Origin: Paenibacillus tianjinensis
GTDB taxonomy: Bacteria > Bacillota > Bacilli > Paenibacillales > Paenibacillaceae
Direction of reading: 5' to 3'
Length of the DNA: 64,000 nucleotides
Assembly (NCBI RefSeq): GCF_017086365.1
Contig: NZ_CP070969.1
Coordinates: forward strand, 5,353,501 to 5,417,500
A program made the position numbers and the translations under genes. This document shows positions 36,385-44,123 of the stretch, in pieces (the stretch's first letter is position 1; each line of letters opens with the position of its first letter). A model generated the notes under the pieces. It saw nothing but the letters and a program-made list of their open reading frames with translations, was not told where the DNA came from and did not search any database.

Positions 36385-37926
36385 TTAGCGCTGCTTACAG
36401 TTATTCGAATTTTTGTATACCGAAGGCAGGACGCCCACGATCCTCTTGAACTTATCGATAAAATAATCCGTATTGCTGAATCCGACCTGTGCTGCAACAT
36501 CAGAGATTTTCAGCTCCGTACGCTTCAGCAGGCCTTTAGCGGCTTCAATCCGCTTATGGTTCAAATATTCACAGAAGCTGCGGCCGGTCTCTTTGCGGAA
36601 CACCTGCCCCAAATAGGCAGAATTCATATGAAATTGCCGGGCCAGCTCTTGAAGCTGCAATTTATTGCGGAATTCAAGGTCCACGTACTGGATAACATTA
36701 TAGATCGTGTTCCCTTCGTTAGCCTCCTGCAGCTCAGCCAAATAGACAGCCGCCCGTCTGCACAGCCCGCTTACATAACTGCCCAGCCTGAAATAATCGC
36801 CCAGCTCGCCCAGGTTTCCGAACTCCTCGTGATGCTGGTTCATCATTCCGGCGGTTTCGCCATTACGTTCAGTGATCAGCCGGCATAAAGTCATTTCCAG
36901 ATGGGCAATCCCTGCCTGGACAGCTTCCACCGAAAATAAATGCTGCGTGTAGAACATGAAGATATCCCTCACACATGGCTCAATCGCCTGAATATCGCCT
37001 GCCTTTACTTTTTCCAGCAGCTCTGTGAAGGTTTCCTGGTCGATACTCAACTCTTTAGAGGAGTTCCTGAAGTCGCTATTAAAAAAAACACCACCCTTTT
37101 CTCTGCGGTACTTCAGCTTCCACATTTCCAGCGTCTGCAAATAAATATCCTTTAGGGAAAGGGCGCCAGACATTCTTTCGCTGACCATAACGGCTACCGG
37201 CTCCTGTAGCTGCTCTGCCAAATCCTGCTGAAGGCGGTTGACTCCGGCAGTCAGGCTGTCCCGGGAAAGGAAGGCGGATTGCAGAATCAGGCCGAACCGG
37301 TCCGCGCTGTCCTGGAAGCAGCCTGCTAATTCGCAAGGGAAGTAATCCTTCAAATGCTGCTGAAGAAGCGCTGCGGCAGAGGGGGGATCGATAAGAATGC
37401 CCAACAATTCCGCATCTGTGGGTATATTCATCAAATTGGCTGCCATCAGCTGGATATCCTCATCATCCTCCCCCTGAATCAGGCGGTTGATCAGATTGCC
37501 GACAATCATGGCCTGTTTCTTCTGACGCTCCAGATTGGAAGCGATTTCATTATGAATCATCAAACTGATCCTGCTTAGCAGGGCTTCGATCTCCTCATCA
37601 TCGATCGGCTTCAGCAAATATTGATCTACCCGCTGGCGCAGAGCAGTTCTTGCATATTGGAAATCGTCATAACCGCTTAATATTACAAACCTGGGCGGCT
37701 TAACCATGGATTGATTCAGCCTGGTAATTAGCTCAAGACCGTTAAAGACCGGGATATGAATATCCGTTAGCACAAGATCCGGCTTAAGCCTCTCGGCCAT
37801 CCGCAGTGCATCCGGGCCGTTAAGAGCTTCCCCGCACACTTCAAATCCAAATCTTTCCCAGTCCACCATCGTCCGCAGCCCTTCAAGTACCCAGGGCTCA
37901 TCATCAACAATCAGGACTTTCAACAT
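36385..37926 (-). CDS. Second YesN-like response regulator
   Basis: The 513-residue protein has a receiver (LKVLIVDDEPWVLEGLRTMVDW, phospho-Asp in LVLTDIHIPVFNG, Lys in DQYLLKPI), a long middle region and a C-terminal AraC HTH (LQELARQFHMNSAYLGQVFRKETGRSFCEYLNHKRIEAAKGLL, then IVGVLPSVYKNSNNCKQR). ATG 37926 with GGAGGTG upstream is preferred to the frame start at 37995. It is first in a regulator-kinase-regulator unit, so one kinase may feed two regulators. Confidence 0.9.
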   Translation of the reverse strand: MLKVLIVDDEPWVLEGLRTMVDWERFGFEVCGEALNGPDALRMAERLKPDLVLTDIHIPVFNGLELITRLNQSMVKPPRFVILSGYDDFQYARTALRQRVDQYLLKPIDDEEIEALLSRISLMIHNEIASNLERQKKQAMIVGNLINRLIQGEDDEDIQLMAANLMNIPTDAELLGILIDPPSAAALLQQHLKDYFPCELAGCFQDSADRFGLILQSAFLSRDSLTAGVNRLQQDLAEQLQEPVAVMVSERMSGALSLKDIYLQTLEMWKLKYRREKGGVFFNSDFRNSSKELSIDQETFTELLEKVKAGDIQAIEPCVRDIFMFYTQHLFSVEAVQAGIAHLEMTLCRLITERNGETAGMMNQHHEEFGNLGELGDYFRLGSYVSGLCRRAAVYLAELQEANEGNTIYNVIQYVDLEFRNKLQLQELARQFHMNSAYLGQVFRKETGRSFCEYLNHKRIEAAKGLLKRTELKISDVAAQVGFSNTDYFIDKFKRIVGVLPSVYKNSNNCKQR

Positions 37927-38243
37927 GTGCCATGCACCTCCATGTTCAAATTTGCAAAGAGATGTCTGCAAAATAACTATAGACCATGCTAACATAGATT
38001 TGTGAAAACATGGAAGAAGAAGTGTGTAAAAAGAAGAAACCGGTCAGCTGTCCGGATAACTGCACCCCCTCTAAAAATAATTAAATCACTTCCGGTTCAA
38101 AGTCATATAATGTAACATAAGTCATTTACTTTGCAGATTTTTCTTCTATAATGATGTTTAAGTTACGTTAAAAATTACTCTTTTCGCATACACCCAACCT
38201 TTTATGTTATATTTCATTACGCAATTAACCTTGCTACAGGGAA
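37927..38243. promoter_or_regulatory. Divergent AT-rich promoter region
   Basis: The 317 bp between the second YesN-like gene and the DUF2294 gene hold no credible gene. TATAAT-like hexamers occur at 38106-38111 (CATATAATG) and 38150-38155 (CTATAATG) on the plus strand. No clear repeats or operators are visible. Confidence 0.4.
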
Positions 38244-38618
38244 GTGAATTTCTTGACGGTCACCTTGCTTCTCTCATCCAATGAATACAAGAAGAAATTA
38301 TCCCGCTGCTACAATGAGGTTCATAAGGAGCTGTACGGAGTCGGCGTGACCCAGCTAAAGATTGAGGCTGTGAACGAGACAATGATTATGTTCCTGGTGA
38401 AGCATCAGCGGGTCGCAGCCCTTCGCGCACTGGAAGATCATTATCCCGAGCTGAAGCAGTCCGTAGACGCCGCGCTGCATCAGGAATTCAAGCGGAGAAT
38501 CCAGAAGAAGCTTACCGAAGACCTGGAACTGCCAGCCGCAGGCGTGCTCAGGGACTACGATCCCCAGACGGCTTGGGCCTGCACAGTCATTATTTGTGAT
38601 TCCGGTCCAGATCAATGA
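38244..38618 (+). CDS. DUF2294-family protein
   Basis: The protein of about 120 residues matches the DUF2294 family (YNEVHKELYGVGVTQLKIEAVNETMIMFLVKHQRVAALRALEDHYPELKQSVDAAL). The family is soluble and of unknown function. The start is uncertain: GTG 38244 or TTG 38253, since AGGGAA sits closer to the latter at usable spacing. It lies upstream of the BMC operon, from which it is separated by a strong terminator. Confidence 0.75.
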   Translation: MNFLTVTLLLSSNEYKKKLSRCYNEVHKELYGVGVTQLKIEAVNETMIMFLVKHQRVAALRALEDHYPELKQSVDAALHQEFKRRIQKKLTEDLELPAAGVLRDYDPQTAWACTVIICDSGPDQ

Positions 38619-38621
38619 TGC

Positions 38622-38860
38622 GGGATTTATCCCGCGGATTTACAGCAGCCGGTATCCATTGATTGTTATTCCGATAATTCAAAATACCAGGCTTCATCTC
38701 GATTCATCCTGATGAGCCGAAATTCCCTTAAGGTTCGCCCTATATCTGTTTACAGATTGCAGGAAGCCGTTGATTAGAGACCCTCTCTATTTCAGCGGCT
38801 TCTTTTTGTTATATACATCTGACCTCCAAGGCTTCGCAGCAATGCAGCCCTTGGTCAAAG
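38622..38860 (+). promoter_or_regulatory. Structured leader with terminator upstream of the BMC operon
   Basis: A chain of hairpins lies between DUF2294 and ubiX: GCGGGA-TTTA-TCCCGC (38622-38637), a GGCTTCATC/GATGAGCC arm pair (38693-38721), ATCTG-TTTA-CAGAT (38744-38757), a long terminator stem (38763-38802) with T5, and a last hairpin (38821-38856) ending just before the AAAGGAG of ubiX. It could be DUF2294 read-through plus its terminator, or an attenuator for the BMC operon. No known riboswitch class was recognised. Confidence 0.5.
38763..38807 (+). terminator. Strong Rho-independent terminator before ubiX
   Basis: GAAGCCGTTGA pairs with TCAGCGGCTTC (one G-U), and the inner TAGAGA pairs with TCTCTA around a CCC loop. 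TTTTT follows at 38803-38807. It lies 145 bp after DUF2294 and 66 bp before the ubiX start. Confidence 0.85.
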
Positions 38861-38872
38861 GAGATTCCGTAC

Positions 38873-39427
38873 ATGAGAATTGTAGTAGCCATTACAGGAG
38901 CCAGCGGCTCAATTTACGGGTATTCCCTGATCCGCAGCCTGCACCAGCTTGGCATCGAAACCTATATCATCGCTACCGGGGCCGGTGCGAACGTGATGAA
39001 ATATGAATGCGGCATAGAGATGCAGGAGCTTGCGCAGTACGGGACCATCCTGCCAAATTCCGATCTGTTCGCTCCCGTTGCCAGCGGATCCTTCAAAACG
39101 GACGGAATGGTGATTGTCCCCTGCTCAATGAATACACTTGGAGCTATTGCGAACGGCATGGGCGATACCCTCCTCAACCGTGCAGCCAGCGTGATGCTGA
39201 AGGAGCGGCGGCGGCTGGTCATTGTGCCCCGCGAAACACCGCTGCATCTGATTCATCTGGAGAATATGCTCCGTCTTGCCCGGGCAGGTGCCGATATTAT
39301 GCCGGCCTCCCCCGGCTTCTATAACCATCCAACCGAAATATGGGAGCTGGTGAATTTCATGAATGCCCGGGTACTTGATGCATTCGGTATTGAACATCAG
39401 TTAATGAAGAGATGGGGTGAGGGTTAA
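38873..39427 (+). CDS. ubiX: UbiX-family flavin prenyltransferase
   Basis: The 184-residue flavoprotein begins RIVVAITGASGSIYGYSLIRSL, the FMN-binding loop of UbiX, and has VPCSMNTLGAIANGMGDTLLNRAASVMLKERRRLVIVPRETPLHLIHLENMLRLARAGADIMPASPGFY, the full UbiX signature. It makes prenylated FMN from FMNH2 and dimethylallyl phosphate, the cofactor of UbiD decarboxylases. AAAGGAG precedes ATG 38873. Its TAA touches the ubiD ATG. It is the first gene of the BMC operon, so it presumably serves the local UbiD. Confidence 0.93.
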   Translation: MRIVVAITGASGSIYGYSLIRSLHQLGIETYIIATGAGANVMKYECGIEMQELAQYGTILPNSDLFAPVASGSFKTDGMVIVPCSMNTLGAIANGMGDTLLNRAASVMLKERRRLVIVPRETPLHLIHLENMLRLARAGADIMPASPGFYNHPTEIWELVNFMNARVLDAFGIEHQLMKRWGEG

Positions 39428-40771
39428 ATGGCTGCAGTTAATATCAGACAATTGCTGAACCACTGGGAGAGCAGCGGCCAGCTGCTGCACATCCGCAGGG
39501 AGGTTGACCCCCGCTTTGAGCTTGGGGCCGTTGTGAAGGCTGTAAAGGGTAAGCAGCCATTGCTGTTCGAACAGGTAAAAGGTTATCCCGACCCGATGAC
39601 CGTCGGTCTTGGCGGCTCTAAGGAGCTGATCGCAGACAGCATGGACATGACTCCAGCCGAGCTGCTGCCAAGGCTGGTCGCCGCCATCGTCTCGCCTACG
39701 CCAACCCGGCTGGTGGAGCAGGCACCGGTGCACGAGAAGGTTATCACCAGCCGGATCCGCCTGAAGGAGCTGTTTCCGGTATGCACGTACCACGCGGAGG
39801 ACAGCGGCGCTTATTATGTCTCCGGTGTGATGGTCGTCAAAGGCGAAGACGGGCGCAAGCGCTATACCTCCATCCGGCGCATGCAGCTGCTGGAGGGGAA
39901 CCGGACCGGTATTCTGATCTCCTCCCCCGAGCTGTTCCAGCAGTACAAAGAATTCGAAGACCGCGGAGAGCCGATGGAAGCGGCGTTCATGTTCGGGGTT
40001 GTGCCGGCGGTCGTGCTGGCCTCGCAGATCAGCACCCACTTATTCCATACGGATAAGCTGGAGGTGGCTTCTTCCCTGCTCCATCAGCCGCTCGAAGTCG
40101 TCCAGTGCAAAACGGTTGACCTTGAAGTGCTGGCAGAGGCGGAGGTTGTGTTCGAGGGGCGGATACTCCCCGGTGTCCGCGAGCCGGAGGGTCCGTTTGG
40201 AGAACTGGGCGGCTATTACGGCCCGCGCACAGAGCAGCCGGTGGTCGAAATCTCTGCCGTCACCCACCGGAACCAGCCCATATGGCAAACCATCCTTCCG
40301 GCCAGCTACGAGGAGAAGCTGCCGATGGCCATCTCCCGCGAGATTGCCCTGCTCGGCTCCGTCCGCCAGGTTGTTCCTGGAGTGAAGGATGTCCATATTA
40401 CGATGGGCGGGGTCGGCCGCTATCATGCGGTCATCCAGATCCGCAAAGTCCAGGAAGGTGACGGAAAAACGGCGCTGCTGGCTGCTTTTGCCGGTGACAA
40501 AGACCTCAAGCATGCTGTAGTTGTCGATGAGGATGTCAATCTGCTCGACCCGCTGGATGTGGAATGGGCCATTGCCACCCGAGTGCAGGCTGATCTCGAT
40601 CTGTTCATCGTCCCGGGCGCCAAAGGTTCACCGCTGGAACCGTCACATAATTTGCGCGGGGTATCTGCCAAAATGGGCATCGACGCCACCTGCCCGCTCG
40701 CACATAAAGAGCAGTACCGGAGGACACATATTCCGGGACAGGATGAGATCCGGCTGGCCGACTATATATAG
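39428..40771 (+). CDS. ubiD: UbiD-family prFMN-dependent (de)carboxylase
   Basis: The 447-residue enzyme has the UbiD fold. The catalytic Glu pair is in EGPFGE (Glu254 and Glu259) and the partner Arg is in SIRRM (Arg150 or 151), matching the R-E-E set of prFMN enzymes. Late signatures are SREIALLGSVRQVVPGVKDV and the C-terminal DATCPLAHK. It reversibly decarboxylates an unsaturated or (hetero)aromatic acid. It is directly coupled to ubiX and precedes the shell genes. No UbiA, quinone or phenolic genes are nearby, so a ubiquinone role is excluded. The substrate is unknown. Confidence 0.92.
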   Translation: MAAVNIRQLLNHWESSGQLLHIRREVDPRFELGAVVKAVKGKQPLLFEQVKGYPDPMTVGLGGSKELIADSMDMTPAELLPRLVAAIVSPTPTRLVEQAPVHEKVITSRIRLKELFPVCTYHAEDSGAYYVSGVMVVKGEDGRKRYTSIRRMQLLEGNRTGILISSPELFQQYKEFEDRGEPMEAAFMFGVVPAVVLASQISTHLFHTDKLEVASSLLHQPLEVVQCKTVDLEVLAEAEVVFEGRILPGVREPEGPFGELGGYYGPRTEQPVVEISAVTHRNQPIWQTILPASYEEKLPMAISREIALLGSVRQVVPGVKDVHITMGGVGRYHAVIQIRKVQEGDGKTALLAAFAGDKDLKHAVVVDEDVNLLDPLDVEWAIATRVQADLDLFIVPGAKGSPLEPSHNLRGVSAKMGIDATCPLAHKEQYRRTHIPGQDEIRLADYI

Positions 40772-40794
40772 CTTAAACGTCCTTATGAAGGATA

Positions 40795-40945
40795 GGCTCA
40801 CAAAACTTAAGCCTATGCTTCCGATGAGAGTTTTGTACGAGGCGAACTCTGTGAAGATGGCTCACAAAACTTTAGCCTATGCTTCCGAAGTGAGTTTTGT
40901 ACGATGCGAACTCTGTGAAGATGGGCTCACAAAACTTTCAGGAGG
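40795..40945 (+). repeat. Dispersed leader repeat, copy B (two units plus a partial, upstream of the first BMC-H gene)
   Basis: Units start with GGCTCACAAAACTT at 40795, 40859 and 40924, 64 and 65 bp apart. The third is cut after CAAAACTTT and runs straight into CAGGAGG, the ribosome binding site of the BMC-H gene. Each unit holds CAAAACT...GCCTATGCTTCCGA...AGTTTTG, able to form a hairpin. It is the same element as at 7571, 51774 and 57461. Confidence 0.8.
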
Positions 40946-40951
40946 TGCATG

Positions 40952-41218
40952 ATGCAAGCGATCGGCTTAATTGAAACACGCGGCCTGACCCCGGCGCTGG
41001 AAGCGCTGGATGCTATGTGCAAGGCGGCGAATGTCAGGCTGGCCAGCTTCAAACGGGTTGGCTCAGGACTGGTGACAGTGATCGTCGAGGGCGATGTCGC
41101 CTCTGTGGCCGCAGCCGTCGAAGCCGGTGCAGCCGCTTATCAGAAGACCGGCGGGCAGCTGGTGGCATCAAATGTCATCCCGCGTCCGCATCCCGATCTC
41201 GCCAGGATGCTCCTCTAA
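40952..41218 (+). CDS. BMC-H shell protein (hexamer-forming)
   Basis: The 88-residue single BMC-domain protein reads QAIGLIETRGLTPALEALDAMCKAANVRLASFKRVGSGLVTVIVEGDVASVAAAVEAGAAAYQ and ends SNVIPRPHPDLARMLL. The edge Lys is in MCKAANV and the pore loop is RVGSG. It forms hexameric tiles of the microcompartment facet. Of two adjacent ATGs, the second (40952) is better spaced from AGGAGG. It is the first shell gene of the operon, downstream of ubiXD and the repeat. Confidence 0.95.
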   Translation: MQAIGLIETRGLTPALEALDAMCKAANVRLASFKRVGSGLVTVIVEGDVASVAAAVEAGAAAYQKTGGQLVASNVIPRPHPDLARMLL

Positions 41219-41258
41219 GCTTCCTGCCGGAATAAAGTCATCAAGGAGGTGAATGACC

Positions 41259-42290
41259 TTGTCCAGTTTTATGAAGGACGTTGTTTCTGAAGTACTGCAA
41301 AGAAATCGCACCGCCGCTCCGGGGATAGCGGCCCCTGCTCCTTCCTGCACGGTAAGCAGCCGGGAGAACTGCCCGCACACCTGTGCTCAGCCGGGGCATT
41401 GCTCCAAGCCCGAGCTACCGCTTCAGCGCACCAATTACCAGAAAGAGCAGACTGCCAGGAGGCTGGCCGTTCTGGCCGGGCTCCCTTCACCGGCACAGGC
41501 TCCTGCCGGCAGGCAGCCGGATTCCCTTGCAGCTGCCAGGGTAATGCAGCCGGCAAAACAGCCGACAGCGGATGCTGTCCCCGGCCGGGACATGGCCGGA
41601 CAATACCTGTCTCCACTGCTTCTGCGCACTTTGTCTCCGCTGGAGCAGAAGGATAACAGCCCCTTGGGGAACTCCACCCAGCCGCGGATCACCCCGGAGC
41701 CGCAGGACATACTTGCGCCGGTCCGCCTCCCGGCAGCAGGCGGGCTGGAGGTCTGGCTGTTCCCCCGCATCCGCGATGACCTCCGCCCGCTGCTTGGCAG
41801 CTCCAGCCGCAATTACAGCTCTGCCGGGGTTATCAGCGCAGCTGCTTGCCACCCGGGCCAGCTGTTCGCCGCCGAAGAGCTGCTCTCCGGCGAGCCTGAG
41901 CTGGAATCGGACATCTGCTGGAGCAACGACGGTGGCGGGTTTGAGCTTAAGCTGTTCGGCAAGGATCAGCATAAGGTGGCAGCCAAGCTGGAGGAGCTCA
42001 CCGCATATATGCAGGCCGGAGCAGCTTCTCCTGTCCGGATATGGATCAGCCTGCAGCCCGCCCGGCTGCTGCGGCGGTATTTCGGCGGCGGACAGCAGGA
42101 GGCCATTGCAGTAGTAGCCGGTACTTCCCGCTGGAACAGCATCGGCATCGCAGAACAGTGGCTGCAGCGCCATCCTTCGTCCGGGCTGCACCTCCGCACG
42201 GAGCACGGTTACAGCATTATAAGCGGAGCTGCCGAACAGATGGCAGCGGCAGCTCCCGGGTTAGCAAACCTGGCTGAGACATGTAGATGA
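41259..42290 (+). CDS. Probable BMC scaffold/adaptor protein with N-terminal helix and long linker
   Basis: The 343-residue protein matches no enzyme I know. It starts with an amphipathic helix (SSFMKDVVSEVLQRN) like an encapsulation peptide. A Cys cluster follows (C-x6-C-x3-C-x4-C between residues 27 and 45), then about 90 residues rich in Pro, Ala and Gln, likely disordered. The C-terminal half from about 145 is folded. It includes GVISAAACHPGQLFAAEELL and GGGFELKLFGKDQHKVAAKLEEL, which follow the BMC-domain strand-helix-strand pattern weakly. TTG 41259 is preferred to ATG 41253 for its spacing from AAGGAGGT. It may tether enzymes to the shell. Confidence 0.6.
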   Translation: MSSFMKDVVSEVLQRNRTAAPGIAAPAPSCTVSSRENCPHTCAQPGHCSKPELPLQRTNYQKEQTARRLAVLAGLPSPAQAPAGRQPDSLAAARVMQPAKQPTADAVPGRDMAGQYLSPLLLRTLSPLEQKDNSPLGNSTQPRITPEPQDILAPVRLPAAGGLEVWLFPRIRDDLRPLLGSSSRNYSSAGVISAAACHPGQLFAAEELLSGEPELESDICWSNDGGGFELKLFGKDQHKVAAKLEELTAYMQAGAASPVRIWISLQPARLLRRYFGGGQQEAIAVVAGTSRWNSIGIAEQWLQRHPSSGLHLRTEHGYSIISGAAEQMAAAAPGLANLAETCR

Positions 42291-42339
42291 TTACAATTAC
42301 CGCTGAACAACGAATGAATTCATTAAGGAGGCTTCCTTC

Positions 42340-42768
42340 ATGCAAGCACTGGGTTTAATCGAGACGCTGGGCTTTACCACCGCCGTCTCCGCGGCGGATG
42401 CCGCGCTCAAAGCAGCGGATGTGCAGCTGGTTGCCGTCGAGAAGGTCATCGGCGTCGGCGGTTCACTGGGCGTCACCCTGCATTTCAGCGGCGATGTTGC
42501 TGCCGTAACCTCATCCGTTGAGGCCGGCAAGGCAGAAGCGCAGCGGGTCGGCACCGTGGTCTCCGCCCATGTAATCGCCAAGGCGCATAGCGATGTGACC
42601 GGCAAGATACTGGACCATTACCTGTTGCCTGAGAACCGCTCTGAGGCTGGTGCTGATGTCTCCACCCCTCCGCCGCACCAGTCTTATGCAACAACCGCTA
42701 AGCCGCCTAAGTCAGCGGACTTAGCCCAAGCATCAGATTCACCGGATTTACCGGATCAGCCAAACTAA
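42340..42768 (+). CDS. BMC-H shell protein with disordered C-terminal tail
   Basis: The 142-residue protein has one BMC domain ([62 protein letters not shown], ending [10 protein letters not shown]). A tail of about 45 residues rich in Pro, Ser and Asp follows ([25 protein letters not shown]). The pore loop carries an insertion (VIGVGGS instead of KIGxG), so its central pore should differ from the other two shell proteins. AAGGAGG precedes ATG 42340. The tail could face the lumen or the cytosol and recruit a partner. Confidence 0.93.
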   Translation: MQALGLIETLGFTTAVSAADAALKAADVQLVAVEKVIGVGGSLGVTLHFSGDVAAVTSSVEAGKAEAQRVGTVVSAHVIAKAHSDVTGKILDHYLLPENRSEAGADVSTPPPHQSYATTAKPPKSADLAQASDSPDLPDQPN

Positions 42769-42787
42769 ACTAATGGAGGTTTTTAAG

Positions 42788-43069
42788 ATGGGAGAATCAT
42801 TGGGATTAATCGAAACAAAAGGTCTGGTAGGCGCAATCGAAGCAGCTGATGCAATGGTAAAGGCTGCGAATGTAGAAATTTGCGGGTATGAAAAAATCGG
42901 CTTCGGTCTCGTAACGGTAATGGTCCGGGGAGATGTGGGTGCGGTAAAAGCAGCGACCGATGCAGGAGCTGCCGCAGCTAAGCGTGTCGGAGAGCTGGTG
43001 TCGGTGCATGTCATTCCGCGGCCGCACAGTGAAGTGGAACGCGCGCTATTGTCCAAGGGAATTGAATAA
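42788..43069 (+). CDS. BMC-H shell protein (PduA/EutM type)
   Basis: The 93-residue protein is a canonical [90 protein letters not shown]. The edge Lys is in VKAANV and the pore loop KIGFG. It is the closest to the consensus of the three shell hexamers and is likely the main facet protein. ATG 42788 is used, with GGAGG 8 nt upstream; the frame opens at 42773. Confidence 0.96.
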   Translation: MGESLGLIETKGLVGAIEAADAMVKAANVEICGYEKIGFGLVTVMVRGDVGAVKAATDAGAAAAKRVGELVSVHVIPRPHSEVERALLSKGIE

Positions 43070-43077
43070 TATTCACT

Positions 43078-43818
43078 ATGGATAGCCGGCATAGCGCGGT
43101 TGCAGCCAGCGCCCTTCTCGGCCTGGCGTACCGGTCCAGGGAAGAGGAATTGAACAAGGACTTTCCCCGGGTCTTTATTCTGCTGGCCGGTCACTTTATT
43201 GGCATGGAGGAAGGGTATTCCGCAATAAAGCAGCTTGACCGGACCCGGACACGGCTACGGCTGGCGGGGGATGAACAGCTGCTCCGTGATATTACAGTTC
43301 AGGAGCTGGCTGCTGCAACAGGGGTTGACGATATTACTGCAACTGCTGCTCTCCGCTCTTGTTCAACGGAGGATGCCGATATTCTGTTTATTCCGGTCCT
43401 ATCTTTGTCTCTGTTGTCCCGGTTAGCCCAGCTGGATGCCGGTGATCCTTTTGTGGAGCTGATTGTGCGGTTCCTCTGTGCCGGCAAACCCGTGGGGACA
43501 CTGACGCTTGGGGCGAATCCGGGGCATTACCGCTGGGGGGAGCAAGGAATGTTTCAGGCCCCTCCCCGGCTGAAGGACGAACTGCAGCATAAGCTTGCAG
43601 CCATTGAAGATTTCGGCATTACGCTGCTTGAACCGGATCAGGTGAAACACTGGTTCTCTTCCGCCCAGACAAAATCGGGCAAACAGGTACTAACCGCGGG
43701 GGATATTCAGGCCGCACTAAGAATGTGCACCACGTCCATCCGCCTGGCCGCTCCGGCGGTGATCACTCCGCTTGCCGTGGATCTGGCCAGGCAGCATGGC
43801 ATTGAAATTGTATTCTAG
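43078..43818 (+). CDS. BMC-associated flavoprotein-like protein
   Basis: The 246-residue protein has an N-terminal Rossmann-like part (PRVFILLAGHFIGMEEGYSAIKQL; ADILFIPVLSLSLLSRLAQLD), reminiscent of the flavoprotein (HFCD) fold, and a middle PVGTLTLGANPG segment. The ending KQVLTAGDIQAALRMCTTSIRLAAPAVITPLAVDLARQHGIEIVF is a tail type often seen on proteins in BMC operons (an ITPLA-D-A---GIE pattern). It lies 8 bp after a BMC-H gene. It could hold or pass on a flavin, which would fit a prFMN-dependent pathway, but flavin binding is not proven from sequence. Confidence 0.6.
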   Translation: MDSRHSAVAASALLGLAYRSREEELNKDFPRVFILLAGHFIGMEEGYSAIKQLDRTRTRLRLAGDEQLLRDITVQELAAATGVDDITATAALRSCSTEDADILFIPVLSLSLLSRLAQLDAGDPFVELIVRFLCAGKPVGTLTLGANPGHYRWGEQGMFQAPPRLKDELQHKLAAIEDFGITLLEPDQVKHWFSSAQTKSGKQVLTAGDIQAALRMCTTSIRLAAPAVITPLAVDLARQHGIEIVF

Positions 43819-43838
43819 ACCAAAGAGGTGACAATCAC

Positions 43839-44120
43839 ATGAAGCTGGGAATCATTACGGGGCATGTCGTCGCAACGCGCAAAGATGAGAATCTGATCGG
43901 TGCCAAGCTGCTGATCATTCAGCCGATCCTGCCTGATGGGGCACCTGCGGGCCAGCCGGTCGTTGCCGTTGATACAGTAGGCGCGGGCATCGGTGAGACG
44001 ATCATCTACGCGGTGGGCAGCGTGGCTTCAAGAGCAACACAGCATCCGAATGCCCCGGTTGATGCAGCCATTGTCGGGATCGTGGACAGTGTGGATTGCG
44101 CCCGGACAGGAGGTGTGTAG
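43839..44120 (+). CDS. BMC-P vertex protein (EutN/CcmL family)
   Basis: The 93-residue protein reads MKLGIITGHVVATRKDENLIGAKLLIIQPI, then VAVDTVGAGIGETIIYAVGSVASRA and AAIVGIVDSVDC. This is the complete EutN/CcmL signature. It forms pentamers that close the vertices of the polyhedral shell. AGAGGTGAC precedes the ATG. It is the only pentamer gene found here and proves that a closed compartment, not just sheets, is intended. Confidence 0.96.
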   Translation: MKLGIITGHVVATRKDENLIGAKLLIIQPILPDGAPAGQPVVAVDTVGAGIGETIIYAVGSVASRATQHPNAPVDAAIVGIVDSVDCARTGGV

Positions 44121-44123
44121 CAG

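Noticed and set aside
38705..38725. CTGATGA followed by GAAA, resembling a hammerhead ribozyme core
   Set aside because: Only three bases separate the two core elements, so stem II cannot form, and the flanks do not supply stems I and III. It is better read as one arm of the GGCTTCATC/GATGAGCC hairpin.
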